From NCBI GenBank assembly GCA_004210805.1, contig SDXZ01000033.1, positions 1 to 44,848 on the forward strand: a stretch of DNA of 44,848 nucleotides. Reading direction: 5' to 3'. The translations under genes and the position numbers were made by a program. Of the stretch, positions 35,920-44,848 are shown in pieces (the stretch's first letter is position 1; each line of letters begins with the position of its first letter). Below the pieces are notes generated by a model that did no database searches, had not been told where the DNA came from, and was given only the letters and a program-made list of their open reading frames with translations. This DNA is from Acidovorax sp. (GTDB lineage: Bacteria; Pseudomonadota; Gammaproteobacteria; Burkholderiales; Burkholderiaceae_C).

Positions 35920-37239
35920 ATGACCACAGATCGAATCCCATCTCAAAAATCTTATGCGGCTTTGCCGCAACCCCTGCGCCGCCACATACTGGCTGCGCTG
36001 GTCGCCACCCCCGCCGTTCCGGCCCTTGCGCAGTTCCGCGTCGAGGTTACGGGGGTCGGCCTGACCCAATTGCCCATTGCCATCGCGCCCTTCCGGGGCG
36101 AGGCTCAGGCCCCCCAGAAAATTTCAGCCATCGTGCAGGCCGACCTCGAGCGCAGCGGCCAATTCCGCGCGGTCGATGCGTCGGGTGTGGCTCTGGACGA
36201 AACGGCCCGTCCCGACGTGGCCCTCTGGCGGCAAAAGAGTGCGGATTCGCTGGCGACCGGCAGCATCACACGACTGCCCGACGGCCGCTTTGACATCCGC
36301 TTTCGCCTCTGGGACGTGGTCAAGGGCCAGGACCTCGGTGGCCAGAGTTTCGTGGTCACGCAGGGTGACCTGCGCCTAGTGGCGCACCGCATCGCGGATT
36401 TCATCTACGAAAAGCTCACCGGCGAGCGCGGCGTTTTTTCGACCCGTATTGCCTATGTCACCAAAACAGGCTCCCGCTACAGCCTGTGGGTGGCAGATGC
36501 CGACGGCGAAAACTCGCAGTCTGCGCTGTCGAGCCCCGAGCCCATCATTTCGCCTGCGTGGTCGCCCAACGGCGGCCAACTCGCGTATGTGTCGTTCGAG
36601 TCCCGCAAGCCGGTGGTGTATGTCCATGACGTCGCGTCCGGCCGCCGCCGCCTGATTGCGAATTTCCGCGGCTCCAACAGCGCGCCAGCATGGGCTCCGG
36701 ACGGGCGATCGCTGGCCGTGACACTGAGCCGCGATGGGGGCTCTCAGCTCTATACCATCGATGCCAATGGTGGCGAGCCACGCCGCCTCATGCAAAGCGC
36801 GGGCATCGATACCGAACCCGCGTACTCCGGCGACGGCCGCAGCATCTACTTCGTGAGCGACCGCGGGGGTGCCCCCCAGATCTACAAGGTGCCTGCGTCA
36901 GGCGGCAATGCAGAGCGAGTCACCTTCACCGGCAGCTACAACATCTCCCCCAGCGTGAGTCCGGACGGCCGCTGGCTGGCCTACGTTTCCCGCGTCGGTG
37001 GCGCGTTCAAGCTCTATGTGATGGACCTGGCGTCTGGCACGGCGAACGCGGTGACAGATTCGACCGCGGACGAAAACCCCAGCTTCGCCCCCAACAGCCG
37101 CCTGATCGTCTACTCAACCCAGCAGCAGGGCCGTGAAGCCCTCATGACCACAACGCTCGACGGCAAGATCAAGGCACGCCTTGCAGGCCAGGGCGGCGAC
37201 ATTCGCGAACCGGACTGGGGTCCGTACCAGAAGCAGTGA
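35920..37239 (+). CDS. tolB: Tol-Pal system beta-propeller protein TolB
   Basis: A 439-residue periplasmic protein. The signal region (~20-40) ends 'PAVPALAQ|FRVEVTG'. The N-terminal alpha/beta domain ('QLPIAIAPFRGE', 'IVQADLERSGQFRAVD') precedes a six-bladed propeller ('ISPAWSPNGGQLAYVSFES', 'APAWAPDGRSLAVTLSRDGG', 'SPDGRWLAYVSR'). It links Pal to TolA during constriction and keeps outer-membrane integrity. ATG 35920 or 35914 starts it. tolQRA are not upstream here; a divergent msbA is. pal follows after 44 bp. Confidence 0.94.
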   Translation: MTTDRIPSQKSYAALPQPLRRHILAALVATPAVPALAQFRVEVTGVGLTQLPIAIAPFRGEAQAPQKISAIVQADLERSGQFRAVDASGVALDETARPDVALWRQKSADSLATGSITRLPDGRFDIRFRLWDVVKGQDLGGQSFVVTQGDLRLVAHRIADFIYEKLTGERGVFSTRIAYVTKTGSRYSLWVADADGENSQSALSSPEPIISPAWSPNGGQLAYVSFESRKPVVYVHDVASGRRRLIANFRGSNSAPAWAPDGRSLAVTLSRDGGSQLYTIDANGGEPRRLMQSAGIDTEPAYSGDGRSIYFVSDRGGAPQIYKVPASGGNAERVTFTGSYNISPSVSPDGRWLAYVSRVGGAFKLYVMDLASGTANAVTDSTADENPSFAPNSRLIVYSTQQQGREALMTTTLDGKIKARLAGQGGDIREPDWGPYQKQ

Positions 37240-37283
37240 ACTTTCAGTCCTTTCTATTTATCAAGCTTTCAGGAGAATTTCGG

Positions 37284-37823
37284 ATGATCAAACGTTTTAC
37301 CCTTGCCCTTTCCGTGGTCGCACTGATGGCCGGTTGCAGCTCTGGCGTGAAGCTGGATGACGTGCCTGTCGAAGACAAAAACGCCACGTCCACGATGGGT
37401 ACGAACAGTGGCGCGAACTCCGGCAACACCGCGCAAAGCGGCGTGGCGGGCGTGGACTTGGGTCAGTCGGCGCGCGACGCTGCCGGCCCACAGGGCGTGG
37501 CCCGCATCGTGTACTTCGACTACGACAGCTACGTCATCAAGCCAGAGTTCCAGTCGCTGATCGAAGCGCATTCGCGCTTCATCAAGGCCGGCACCAACCG
37601 CAAGGTCATGATCGAAGGCCATACCGACGACCGTGGCGGCCGTGAGTACAACCTGGCGCTGGGCCAAAAGCGTGCCGAGGCCGTGCGCCGCTCGCTGGGC
37701 CTGCTCGGCGTGCCGGACAGCCAGGTTGAAGCCGTGAGCTTTGGCAAGGAAAAGCCTGCTGCGCAAGGCAATTCCGAAGATGCGCACGCTCAAAACCGTC
37801 GCGCTGAACTGTCCTATCGTTGA
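37284..37823 (+). CDS. pal: Peptidoglycan-associated lipoprotein Pal
   Basis: A 179-residue outer-membrane lipoprotein. The lipobox LMAGC places the lipidated Cys at residue 18; position +2 is Ser, consistent with outer-membrane sorting. A flexible Ser/Asn/Gly linker leads to an OmpA-like domain ('IVYFDYDSYVIKPEF', 'MIEGHTDDRGGREYNLALGQ'), which binds diaminopimelate in peptidoglycan. ATG 37284 has AGGAG at 37271. The stop overlaps the next start (TGATG). Confidence 0.96.
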   Translation: MIKRFTLALSVVALMAGCSSGVKLDDVPVEDKNATSTMGTNSGANSGNTAQSGVAGVDLGQSARDAAGPQGVARIVYFDYDSYVIKPEFQSLIEAHSRFIKAGTNRKVMIEGHTDDRGGREYNLALGQKRAEAVRRSLGLLGVPDSQVEAVSFGKEKPAAQGNSEDAHAQNRRAELSYR

Positions 37824-38614
37824 TGCGCGTGCTTCCTCTGTCTTTCCCTCGCAAGGCCCTCGCGGCAGCGGCCTTGCTGGCGGCCTTGGTGCCGGCCAGC
37901 CATGCGGCGCTCTTCGAGGACGATGAAGCCCGCCGAGCGATCATCGAAATGCGCCAGCGCGTCGATGGTTTGCAGGCGTCTCAGCAACGCACTTCCGACG
38001 AAGTGCGCAGGCTGGGAGAGGACAACAGCCAGTTGCGCCGCAGCCTTCTCGATCTGCAGACGCAGATCGAGACGCTGCGTGTGGAGCAGGCCAAGTTGCG
38101 TGGGCAAAACGAGCAGCTGCTTCGGGATGCCGCGGATCTGCAGCGGCGGCAAAAGGACATTGCCCAAGGCGTGGACGACCGCCTGCGTCAGTTCGAACCG
38201 GTGAAGGTCACGGTGGATGGCCTGGAGTTCCAGGCGGACCCGGCGGAGAAACGCGACTTTGAAGCGGCGCTGGGGGTTTTCCGTTCTGGCAAGTTCCCAG
38301 AGGCCGGTGCCGCGTTTGCGGCCTTTGTCCGGCAATACCCGCGCAGCGGCTACGTGCCCTCTGCCCGCTTTTGGCTCGGAAATGCGCAGTACGCGAACCG
38401 TGACTACAAGGAGTCCATCAACAACTTCAAGCAGATGTTGTCGGATGCTCCATCGCACGCCCGTGCTCCGGAGGCGGCTTTGTCGATTGCCAACTGCCAG
38501 ATCGAACTCAAAGACACCCGCGCAGCCCGCAAGACCCTCGAAGATCTTGTGCGTATGTATCCGCAGTCTGAAGCCGCTATGGCCGCCAAAGAGCGGCTTT
38601 CGCGCCTGAAGTAA
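37823..38614 (+). CDS. cpoB: Cell division coordinator CpoB (YbgF)
   Basis: A 263-residue periplasmic protein. The signal peptide ends near 'VPASHA|ALFEDDEARR'; an N-terminal coiled coil (~30-115, 'RRAIIEMRQRVDGLQASQQR') gives trimerisation, and C-terminal TPR repeats (~140-260, 'ALGVFRSGKFPEAGAAFAAFV', 'SARFWLGNAQYANRDYKESI') bind TolA and PBP1B partners in E. coli. Its ATG overlaps the pal stop, so translation is coupled. It ends the tolB-pal-cpoB unit; tcdA begins 3 bp after its stop. Confidence 0.95.
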   Translation: MRVLPLSFPRKALAAAALLAALVPASHAALFEDDEARRAIIEMRQRVDGLQASQQRTSDEVRRLGEDNSQLRRSLLDLQTQIETLRVEQAKLRGQNEQLLRDAADLQRRQKDIAQGVDDRLRQFEPVKVTVDGLEFQADPAEKRDFEAALGVFRSGKFPEAGAAFAAFVRQYPRSGYVPSARFWLGNAQYANRDYKESINNFKQMLSDAPSHARAPEAALSIANCQIELKDTRAARKTLEDLVRMYPQSEAAMAAKERLSRLK

Positions 38615-38616
38615 GC

Positions 38617-39456
38617 ATGTCTGCCGAGGCACCTCCGGCGCCGGTATTGCCGGCTGCCGAACTCGAGCGCCGCTTTGGCGGGCTTGAGCGGCTTTACGGC
38701 GTGGCCGGTGCCGCACGCATCCGCGCAGCACATGTTGCCGTCATCGGCATCGGCGGCGTCGGGTCGTGGGCTGCGGAGGCGCTGGCGCGCAGCGGCGTGG
38801 GGCAGATCACGCTGGTCGACATGGATCATGTGGCCGAGTCCAACGTCAATCGCCAAATCCATGCGCTGACTGACACCGTCGGCCAAGCCAAGGTCTTGGC
38901 CATGCGGGACCGGATAGCGCAGATCAACCCGGCGTGCACGGTGCATTGCGTGGACGACTTTGCCACCCCTGAGAACTGGCCTAGCCTGCTGCCACACCCG
39001 GTGGACGCCGTGGTGGACGCCTGCGACCAGGTGAAGGCCAAGACGGCCATCGCCGCCTGGGCGCGTGACGAGAGCGTGCTGCACATCACGGTGGGGGCCG
39101 CCGGGGGCAAGCGCCATGCTCACAAGGTTGATATCGACGACCTGGCCCTTACAACGCACGATCCGCTGTTGGCGCAGTTGCGTTACCGCATGCGCAAGCA
39201 GCATGGCGCTCCACGCGAAGGAAAGAAGATCGGCACTATCTGTGTGTTCAGCAGAGAGGCGGTGGCTGGGCCGGACGCGTCGTGCAACATCGACGGGGAC
39301 GGAGATGGCTCGCTGAACTGTCATGGCTACGGCTCGGTCGTGGCGGTGACCGCGACTTTTGGCCAATGCGCCGCAGGATGGGTTCTCGATCAGCTTGCCG
39401 CCGGCTTCAAAAAACCGCATAAAAGACGCTATAATTTGAGGCTTTGCAGCAGTTAA
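38617..39456 (+). CDS. tcdA: tRNA threonylcarbamoyladenosine dehydratase TcdA
   Basis: A 279-residue E1-like ATP-dependent enzyme that cyclises t6A37 in tRNAs (E. coli CsdL/TcdA). The nucleotide-binding loop 'VAVIGIGGVGSWAAEALARSG' is at ~41-60, followed by 'LVDMDHVAESNVNRQIHA' and 'DAVVDACDQVKAKTAI'. The C-terminal 'GDGDGSLNCHGYGSVVAVTATFG' is typical. It starts 3 bp after the cpoB stop. A tRNA-Lys gene follows directly, and that tRNA's promoter appears to lie inside the last codons of tcdA. tRNA-Lys(UUU) is itself a t6A37 substrate. Confidence 0.94.
   Translation: MSAEAPPAPVLPAAELERRFGGLERLYGVAGAARIRAAHVAVIGIGGVGSWAAEALARSGVGQITLVDMDHVAESNVNRQIHALTDTVGQAKVLAMRDRIAQINPACTVHCVDDFATPENWPSLLPHPVDAVVDACDQVKAKTAIAAWARDESVLHITVGAAGGKRHAHKVDIDDLALTTHDPLLAQLRYRMRKQHGAPREGKKIGTICVFSREAVAGPDASCNIDGDGDGSLNCHGYGSVVAVTATFGQCAAGWVLDQLAAGFKKPHKRRYNLRLCSS
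39406..39435 (+). promoter_or_regulatory. Likely sigma-70 promoter for tRNA-Lys
   Basis: A perfect -10 box, TATAAT (39430-39435), lies 18 bp after TTCAAA (39406-39411, four of six matches to TTGACA). Transcription would start near 39442, about 35 bases before the tRNA. It overlaps the 3' end of tcdA. Confidence 0.6.
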
Positions 39457-39476
39457 ATCAACGGCTGCAACAGGAT

Positions 39477-39552
39477 GGGACGTTAGCTCAGTTGGTAGAG
39501 CAGCGGACTTTTAATCCGTTGGTCACAAGTTCGAATCTTGTACGTCCTACCA
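39477..39552 (+). tRNA. tRNA-Lys (UUU)
   Basis: A complete 76-base cloverleaf. The acceptor stem GGGACGT pairs with ACGTCCT (one G-U pair). D arm GCTC...GAGC, anticodon loop CTTTTAA with anticodon TTT, T arm ACAAG-TTCGAAT-CTTGT, and encoded CCA at 39550-39552. Confidence 0.98.
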
Positions 39553-39561
39553 TCCAATACC

Positions 39562-39594
39562 AAGGCCCTGTAGCGATACAGGGCCTTTTCTTTT
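39562..39594 (+). terminator. Intrinsic terminator after tRNA-Lys
   Basis: AAGGCCCTGTA (39562-39572) and TACAGGGCCTT (39577-39587) form a perfect 11-bp stem with a GCGA tetraloop, followed by TTCTTTT. Confidence 0.92.
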
Positions 39595-39638
39595 GGGGCT
39601 CCCGGTGCGACAGGGCGCGCTCAGATAGGTTTTACCCT

Positions 39639-40703
39639 TTACGAGAACGAGGACCCGTTGCCCTTGGTCGGCGCAAAAAGATCCCAGGTCGCGATGAACA
39701 AGGCCGCGATCACCGGGCCGATGACAAACCCGGTAAGGCCGAACAACGACATGCCGCCCAGGGTCGAGATCAGCACCACATAGTCCGGCATCTTGGTGTC
39801 CTTGCCCACCAGAATGGGGCGCAGCACGTTGTCCACCAGCCCGATCACGAACACGCCAAACGCGATGAGCACGACCCCTTGCCATACCGCACCCGTGGCA
39901 AGGAAGTAGATGGCAACAGGCACCCAAATCAGGCCGGCGCCCACAGCGGGCAGCAGCGATAGGAATGCCATCAGCACGCCCCAGAGCACAGGGCCCTGGA
40001 TTCCCAGAATCCAGAAGATCATGCCGCCCAGTGCTCCCTGAGAGGCCGCCACCACGATGTTGCCTTTGACCGTGGCGCGGATCACGGTGGTGAATTTGTC
40101 CACCAGCTGGCGCTTGTGCCCATCGTCCAGCGGAGTGGCATGCCCGATGCGCTGCGCGAGGCTCGAGCCGTCGCGCAGCAGGAAAAACAGCAGGTACAGC
40201 ATGAGACCGAAGCTGACCACAAACTCCAGGGTGTTCTGGCCAATGCTCAGGGCCTGGCCTGCGACGAACTGGCTGGCTTGCACAGCCACCGATGAGAATT
40301 TTTCTTGCAGTTCGGTGATGGAGGTGAGATTCAAGCTGTCCAGCAGGCCCGCGGCCCAGGCGGGAAGGGCGGAGATCACTTGCTGCAGGTACAGGCCAAA
40401 GTTGAGCTGCCCCGAGCGCACCCGCTCATATACCACCGTGGCCTCCTGGATCAGTGAGATCGTGATGGCCGTCATTGGCAGGATAACAACGACCAGGCAC
40501 AGCGCCAGCGTACACAGCGCTGCCAGATTGGTGCGCCCGGGCATGCGCTGCAACAGCTTGCGGTGCAAAGGCGCAAACAGGATGGCCAATGTCACGCCCC
40601 AGAAGACCGCTCCATGGAACTGCCAGAGGATCGCCCCGAAGGCGATGGTCACAAGGGTCAATAACAGCAAGAAGGCTTTGGACTGGGGATGGGCGGGCTT
40701 CAT
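39639..40703 (-). CDS. AI-2E family transporter (permease)
   Basis: A 354-residue inner-membrane protein with about eight helices. 'LGGMIFWILGIQGPVLWGVLMAF', 'PAVGAGLIWVPVAIYF', 'IGLVDNVLRPILVGKDTKMPD' and 'LISTLGGMSLFGLTGFVIGPVI' form the C-terminal signature of the family. Members include the E. coli AI-2 exporter TqsA and the B. subtilis Na+/H+ antiporter YtlM type, so the substrate is not predictable. ATG 40703 starts it. It is convergent with the tRNA-Lys transcript, which the strong hairpin stops 45 bp before this gene's end. Confidence 0.92.
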   Translation of the reverse strand: MKPAHPQSKAFLLLLTLVTIAFGAILWQFHGAVFWGVTLAILFAPLHRKLLQRMPGRTNLAALCTLALCLVVVILPMTAITISLIQEATVVYERVRSGQLNFGLYLQQVISALPAWAAGLLDSLNLTSITELQEKFSSVAVQASQFVAGQALSIGQNTLEFVVSFGLMLYLLFFLLRDGSSLAQRIGHATPLDDGHKRQLVDKFTTVIRATVKGNIVVAASQGALGGMIFWILGIQGPVLWGVLMAFLSLLPAVGAGLIWVPVAIYFLATGAVWQGVVLIAFGVFVIGLVDNVLRPILVGKDTKMPDYVVLISTLGGMSLFGLTGFVIGPVIAALFIATWDLFAPTKGNGSSFS

Positions 40704-40933
40704 AAAAGGTCGGCAGTGGAATACACGCAATGTAAGCGAGCCCTGCCACGCGGCCTCCTTTTTGCACCTGGACAAAGCCGCGAATTAGGGCGGGTGCGTG
40801 TTCGGTGGCACAATGGCGCCCGCAACCAGGCCCTTCCCTAGCCACTGTCGCATCCGCCAATCGGTCAAGCCGTGTCGCGGAAGGTTTCTCAACCAACTAA
40901 TGCTTTCCAAAGGAAAGCGGAGGTCAGCGGAAT
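40704..40933. other. Intergenic region with the presumed suc promoter
   Basis: These 230 bp lie between the divergent permease and sucA. There is no supported ORF. A GCGGAGG ribosome site sits at 40917-40923, ten bases before the sucA ATG. I cannot place a convincing -35/-10 pair. Confidence 0.5.
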
Positions 40934-43517
40934 ATGAGCGATACGACATCCGTCTATCAAGCCTACCAAGGCAACACCTACCTCTTCGGCGGCAATGCGC
41001 CCTATGTCGAAGAGATGTACGAAAACTAAACTCGAACCTTCGTTCTACGGTTTCAGCGACGCCGACCAGGAAACCGTCTTCAACATCAGCAACACGTTCT
41101 TCGGCAAGGAATCCCTGCCGTTGCGCGAACTGATCAACGCCCTGCGCGAAACCTACTGCGGCTCCATTGGCGCCGAGTACATGTACGCCACCGACCAGAA
41201 CCAAAAGCGCTGGTGGCAGGAAAAGCTCGAAACCATCCGCAGCAAGCCCAGCTTCGGTGCCGAGAAGAAAAAGCACATCCTCGACCGCCTGACGGCCGCT
41301 GAAGGCCTGGAGCGCTTCCTGCACACCAAGTACGTCGGCCAGAAGCGTTTCTCCCTCGAAGGAGGCGAGAGCTTCATCGCCGCGATGGACGAGCTCATCC
41401 AGTCCGCCGGTGCCAAGGGCGTGCAGGAAATCGTGATCGGCATGGCCCACCGTGGCCGCCTGAACGTGCTCGTCAACTCCCTGGGCAAGATGCCTGCGGA
41501 CCTGTTCGCCGAGTTCGATCACACTGCGCCCGAAGAGCTGCCATCGGGTGACGTGAAATACCACCAGGGCTTCAGCTCCGACGTGACCACCCCCGGCGGT
41601 CCGGTCCACTTGTCGCTGGCGTTCAACCCTTCCCACCTCGAAATCGTGAACCCCGTGGTCGAAGGCTCGGTGCGTGCCCGCATGGACCGCCGCGCCGACC
41701 CGCAAGGCAAGCAGGTGCTGCCTGTGCTGGTGCACGGCGACGCCGCCTTTGCCGGCCAGGGCGTGAACCAGGAGACCCTGGCGCTGGCGCAAACCCGTGG
41801 TTACTCCACGGGCGGCACGGTGCACATCATCATCAACAACCAGATCGGCTTCACCACCTCTGATCCGCGCGACGCACGCTCGACGCTGTATTGCACCGAC
41901 ATCGTGAAGATGGTCGAGTCGCCCGTATTGCACGTCAACGGTGACGATCCAGAAGCCGTCGTGCTGGCCACCCAGCTCGCCCTCGAATTCCGCATGGAGT
42001 TCCAGAAGGACGTGGTTGTGGACATCATCTGCTTCCGCAAGCTGGGCCACAACGAGCAGGACACCCCTGCGCTGACGCAGCCGCTGATGTACAAGAAGAT
42101 CGGCCAGCATCCCGGCACGCGCAAGCTGTACGCCGACAAGCTGGCCACGCAAGGCCTGGGCGATACGCTGGGCGACGACATGGTCAAGGCCTACCGCGCT
42201 GCCATGGATGCGGGCAAGCATACGGTCGACCCCGTGCTGACCAACTTCAAGAGCAAGTACGCTGTGGACTGGAGCCCGTTCCTGGGCAAGAAGTGGACAG
42301 ACGCTGGCGACACTGCCATCCCGCTGGCCGAATGGAAGCGCCTGGCCGAGAAGATCACCACCATCCCAGAAAGCGTTACGCCGCACCAACTGGTCAAGAA
42401 GGTGTACGACGACCGCGCTGCCATGGGCCGCGGCGAGATCCCTGTGGATTGGGGCATGGGCGAGCACATGGCGTACGCGTCGCTGGTGGCTTCGGGCTAT
42501 CCCGTGCGCCTGTCGGGTGAAGACTGCGGCCGTGGCACGTTCACGCACCGACACTCCGTGATCCATGACCAAAAGCGCGAGAAATGGGACATCGGTACCT
42601 ACACGCCGCTGCAAAACGTGGCCGAGAACCAAGCCCCGTTCGTCGTGATCGATTCGATCCTGTCCGAAGAAGCCGTGTTGGGCTTCGAGTACGGCTACGC
42701 ATCCAACGACCCCAACACCCTGGTGATCTGGGAAGCGCAGTTCGGCGATTTTGCCAACGGCGCGCAGGTCGTGATCGACCAGTTCATCGCCTCGGGCGAA
42801 GTGAAGTGGGGCCGTGTGAACGGCATCACGCTGATGCTGCCCCACGGTTATGAAGGGCAGGGTCCGGAGCACAGCTCGGCGCGCCTGGAGCGCTTCATGC
42901 AGCTGTCGGCCGATGCCAACATGCAGGTGGTGCAACCCACGACGGCCAGCCAGATCTTCCACGTCCTGCGCCGCCAGATGGTGCGCGATCTGCGCAAGCC
43001 GCTGATCATCATGACTCCGAAGTCCCTGTTGCGTAACAAGGATGCGACCTCGCCGCTGTCGGAGTTCACCAAGGGCAGCTTCCAGACGGTGATTCCTGAG
43101 CAGGAAGAAGCCATCGTGAAGAAGGCCGCGAAGGTCAAGCGTGTGATTGCCTGTTCCGGCAAGGTGTACTACGACCTCGTCAAGAAGCGCACCGAGCGCG
43201 AAGACGACGACGTGGCCATCATCCGCGTGGAACAGCTCTATCCGTTCCCGCACAAGGCCTTTGCCACCGAGCTCAAGAAGTACCCCAACGCCACCGACGT
43301 GGTGTGGTGCCAGGACGAGCCACAGAACCAGGGCGCCTGGTTCTTCATTCAGCACAACATCCACGAGAACATGCTTGAAGGCCAGAAGCTGGGTTACTCC
43401 GGCCGCGCGGCATCGGCATCGCCTGCCGTCGGCTATGCGCACCTGCACCAGGAACAGCAAAAGGCGCTGGTGGACGGCGCGTTCGCCAAGCTCAAGGGTT
43501 TTGTCCTGACCAAGTAA
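40934..43517 (+). pseudogene. sucA: 2-oxoglutarate dehydrogenase E1 component, internal deletion plus frameshift
   Basis: ATG 40934, with a good ribosome site, encodes a normal N-terminus ('MSDTTSVYQAYQGNTYLFGG' through 'YVEEMYEN', 31 residues), then TAA at 41027. E1 homology resumes one base later in another frame at 'KLEPSFYGFSDADQE' (41028 onward) and continues uninterrupted to 43517, including 'MAHRGRLNVLVNSLGK' and the ThDP-binding 'VHGDAAFAGQGVNQE...HIIINNQIGF'. Compared with E. coli SucA (933 residues), about 90 residues between 'YEN' and 'LEPSF' are missing, including the NPxSVxxxW motif of the E2-binding N-terminal domain. Translation from ATG 40995 could give an 840-residue truncated protein. 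sucB follows after 57 bp. Confidence 0.85.
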
Positions 43518-43574
43518 GGCCGGCTTACCCCATTCCAGAACAGAACAGACAAAACCCCATTCCGAAAGATTGAT

Positions 43575-44848
43575 ATGGCTATCGTAGAAGTCAAAGTCCC
43601 CCAGCTGTCCGAATCCGTGGCCGAAGCCACCATGCTGACGTGGAAGAAGAAGGCCGGTGAATTCGTGGCCGTGGACGAAATCCTGATCGAGATCGAAACC
43701 GACAAGGTGGTGCTGGAAGTGCCTGCGCCGTCGGCAGGTGTGTTGGCCGAAATCGTGCAAGGCGACGGCGCCACCGTGGTGGCAGAGCAGCTCATCGCCA
43801 AGATCGACACCGAAGGCAAGGCTGGCGCTGCTGCGCCTGCAGCCGCACCGGCCGCTGCAGCATCGGCACCCGCCGCTGCGGCTCCTGCAGCTGCCGCTGC
43901 GGGCGGTTCCAAGGGCGACGTCGCCATGCCAGCTGCTGCCAAGCTCCTGGCCGAGAACAACCTGTCCGCATCGGCCGTGGCCGGCACGGGCAAGGATGGC
44001 CGCGTGACCAAGGGCGACGTGCTCGGCGCAGTCGCCGGTGGTGCTGGCGGTACCGCCAAGGCAGCAGTTGCAGCCCCGAGCTCCATCCCTACCGGCGTGC
44101 CCACCAAGGCGCTGCCGCAGGTGTCGGCCCCCGCTGCCAAGGAAGACCTGAGCGGTCGCCCCGAGCAGCGCGTACCCATGAGCCGCCTGCGCGCCCGCGT
44201 GGCCGAGCGTTTGCTGCAGTCGCAGTCGACCAACGCCATCCTGACCACGTTCAATGAAGTGAACATGGCCCCGGTGATGGACCTGCGCAAGAAGTTCCAG
44301 GACTCCTTCACCAAGGAACACGGTACCAAGCTGGGCTTCATGTCCTTCTTCGTGAAGGCAGCGGTGCATGCGCTCAAGAAGTATCCCGTGCTGAATGCGT
44401 CGGTCGATGGCAACGACATCGTCTACCACGGCTATTTCGACATCGGTATCGCCGTGGGCTCGCCCCGTGGGCTGGTGGTGCCCATCCTGCGCAATGCAGA
44501 CCAGATGAGCTTTGCCGACATCGAAAAGAAGATCGCCGAATTTGGCAAGAAGGCTGGCGAAGGCAAGCTGGGCATCGAAGAGATGACCGGTGGCACGTTC
44601 TCCATCTCCAACGGCGGCACCTTCGGCTCGATGATGTCCACCCCCATCATCAACCCCCCGCAATCGGCCATCCTGGGCGTGCACGCCACCAAGGACCGCG
44701 CCATGGTCGAAAACGGCCAGGTCGTGGTGCGCCCGATGAACTATCTGGCCATGTCCTACGACCACCGCATCATCGACGGCCGCGAAGCCGTGCTGGGCCT
44801 GGTGGCGATGAAGGATGCGCTGGAAGACCCATCGCGCCTGCTGTTCGA
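43575..44848 (+). CDS. sucB: 2-oxoglutarate dehydrogenase E2 (dihydrolipoyl succinyltransferase), 3' end outside window
   Basis: The frame is open to the last base (424 codons visible). The lipoyl domain (~1-77) carries Lys44 in '[10 protein letters not shown]'. An Ala/Pro-rich hinge is followed by the E3/E1-binding domain ('[21 protein letters not shown]'), a second hinge, and the catalytic domain ('[19 protein letters not shown]', '[16 protein letters not shown]', '[20 protein letters not shown]', and DHRIIDG with the catalytic His near residue 396). It transfers succinyl groups to CoA in the TCA cycle. Only ~10 residues should be missing. lpdA is expected downstream. Confidence 0.96.
   Translation, partial: MAIVEVKVPQLSESVAEATMLTWKKKAGEFVAVDEILIEIETDKVVLEVPAPSAGVLAEIVQGDGATVVAEQLIAKIDTEGKAGAAAPAAAPAAAASAPAAAAPAAAAAGGSKGDVAMPAAAKLLAENNLSASAVAGTGKDGRVTKGDVLGAVAGGAGGTAKAAVAAPSSIPTGVPTKALPQVSAPAAKEDLSGRPEQRVPMSRLRARVAERLLQSQSTNAILTTFNEVNMAPVMDLRKKFQDSFTKEHGTKLGFMSFFVKAAVHALKKYPVLNASVDGNDIVYHGYFDIGIAVGSPRGLVVPILRNADQMSFADIEKKIAEFGKKAGEGKLGIEEMTGGTFSISNGGTFGSMMSTPIINPPQSAILGVHATKDRAMVENGQVVVRPMNYLAMSYDHRIIDGREAVLGLVAMKDALEDPSRLLF

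Noticed and set aside
40785-44765. A 1,326-codon open frame on the minus strand opposite sucA and sucB
   Set aside because: It mirrors strongly conserved genes and has repetitive, His/Gly/Val-rich composition typical of antisense frames in high-GC DNA. No family resemblance.

Overview
The window is chromosomal DNA from a high-GC betaproteobacterium, almost certainly a member of the Comamonadaceae close to Acidovorax. The evidence is the gene content and order (tmk-holB-pilZ-tatD, tolB-pal-cpoB-tcdA, sucA-sucB), the codon usage, and several copies of a short AGCGCT-containing palindromic repeat that I remember from Acidovorax-like genomes. No genome search was possible. Gene names rest on recognisable motifs and protein architecture.

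Layout. 1-3653: a plus-strand run of an AidB-like acyl-CoA dehydrogenase (cut by the left edge), a glutathione S-transferase, a short-chain dehydrogenase and an Ogt-type alkyl-DNA methyltransferase. 3720-6220: an IclR-type regulator divergent from a TRAP substrate-binding protein and a type II dehydroquinase, with a palindromic operator candidate between them; this looks like a small uptake and catabolism module. 6503-7612: a diguanylate cyclase. 7613-10889: an accessory island of visibly lower GC with five small orphan genes, three leftward and two rightward, separated by repeated spacer elements. 10890-16081: a Bcr/CflA efflux pump, then a leftward group (NnrD, histidine phosphatase, a small hypothetical protein, a DUF72 protein and a Cys-rich hypothetical protein). 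16262-20876: Tex, an HDOD protein and a patatin-like protein carrying an in-frame copy of the dispersed repeat. 20936-25158, leftward: a large PAS-GGDEF-EAL membrane protein and an iron-containing alcohol dehydrogenase. 25229-27990: a hydratase/FAH-family gene with a frameshifted leader, an HSL-type esterase, and a thioesterase-acetyltransferase fusion.

28158-33776 holds conserved housekeeping genes: ygfZ diverging from mltG-tmk-holB-pilZ, whose stop and start codons overlap; a terminator; then tatD and an ankyrin-repeat protein. 33922-39456 holds msbA (leftward) and tolB-pal-cpoB-tcdA. A tRNA-Lys gene with its own promoter and a strong terminator follows, then an AI-2E family permease (leftward). 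The right end carries the 2-oxoglutarate dehydrogenase genes sucA and sucB (sucB is cut by the right edge). sucA as written is broken: after 31 normal N-terminal codons there is a stop, and homology resumes in another frame with roughly 90 residues missing.

The points most worth checking are the sucA lesion, the repeat recruited into the patatin-like coding sequence, the orphan-gene island with its repeated spacers and possible decayed attC sites, the frameshifted hydratase leader, and the IclR/TRAP/AroQ module. I found no CRISPR array, insertion sequence, phage genes or complete integron in the window.
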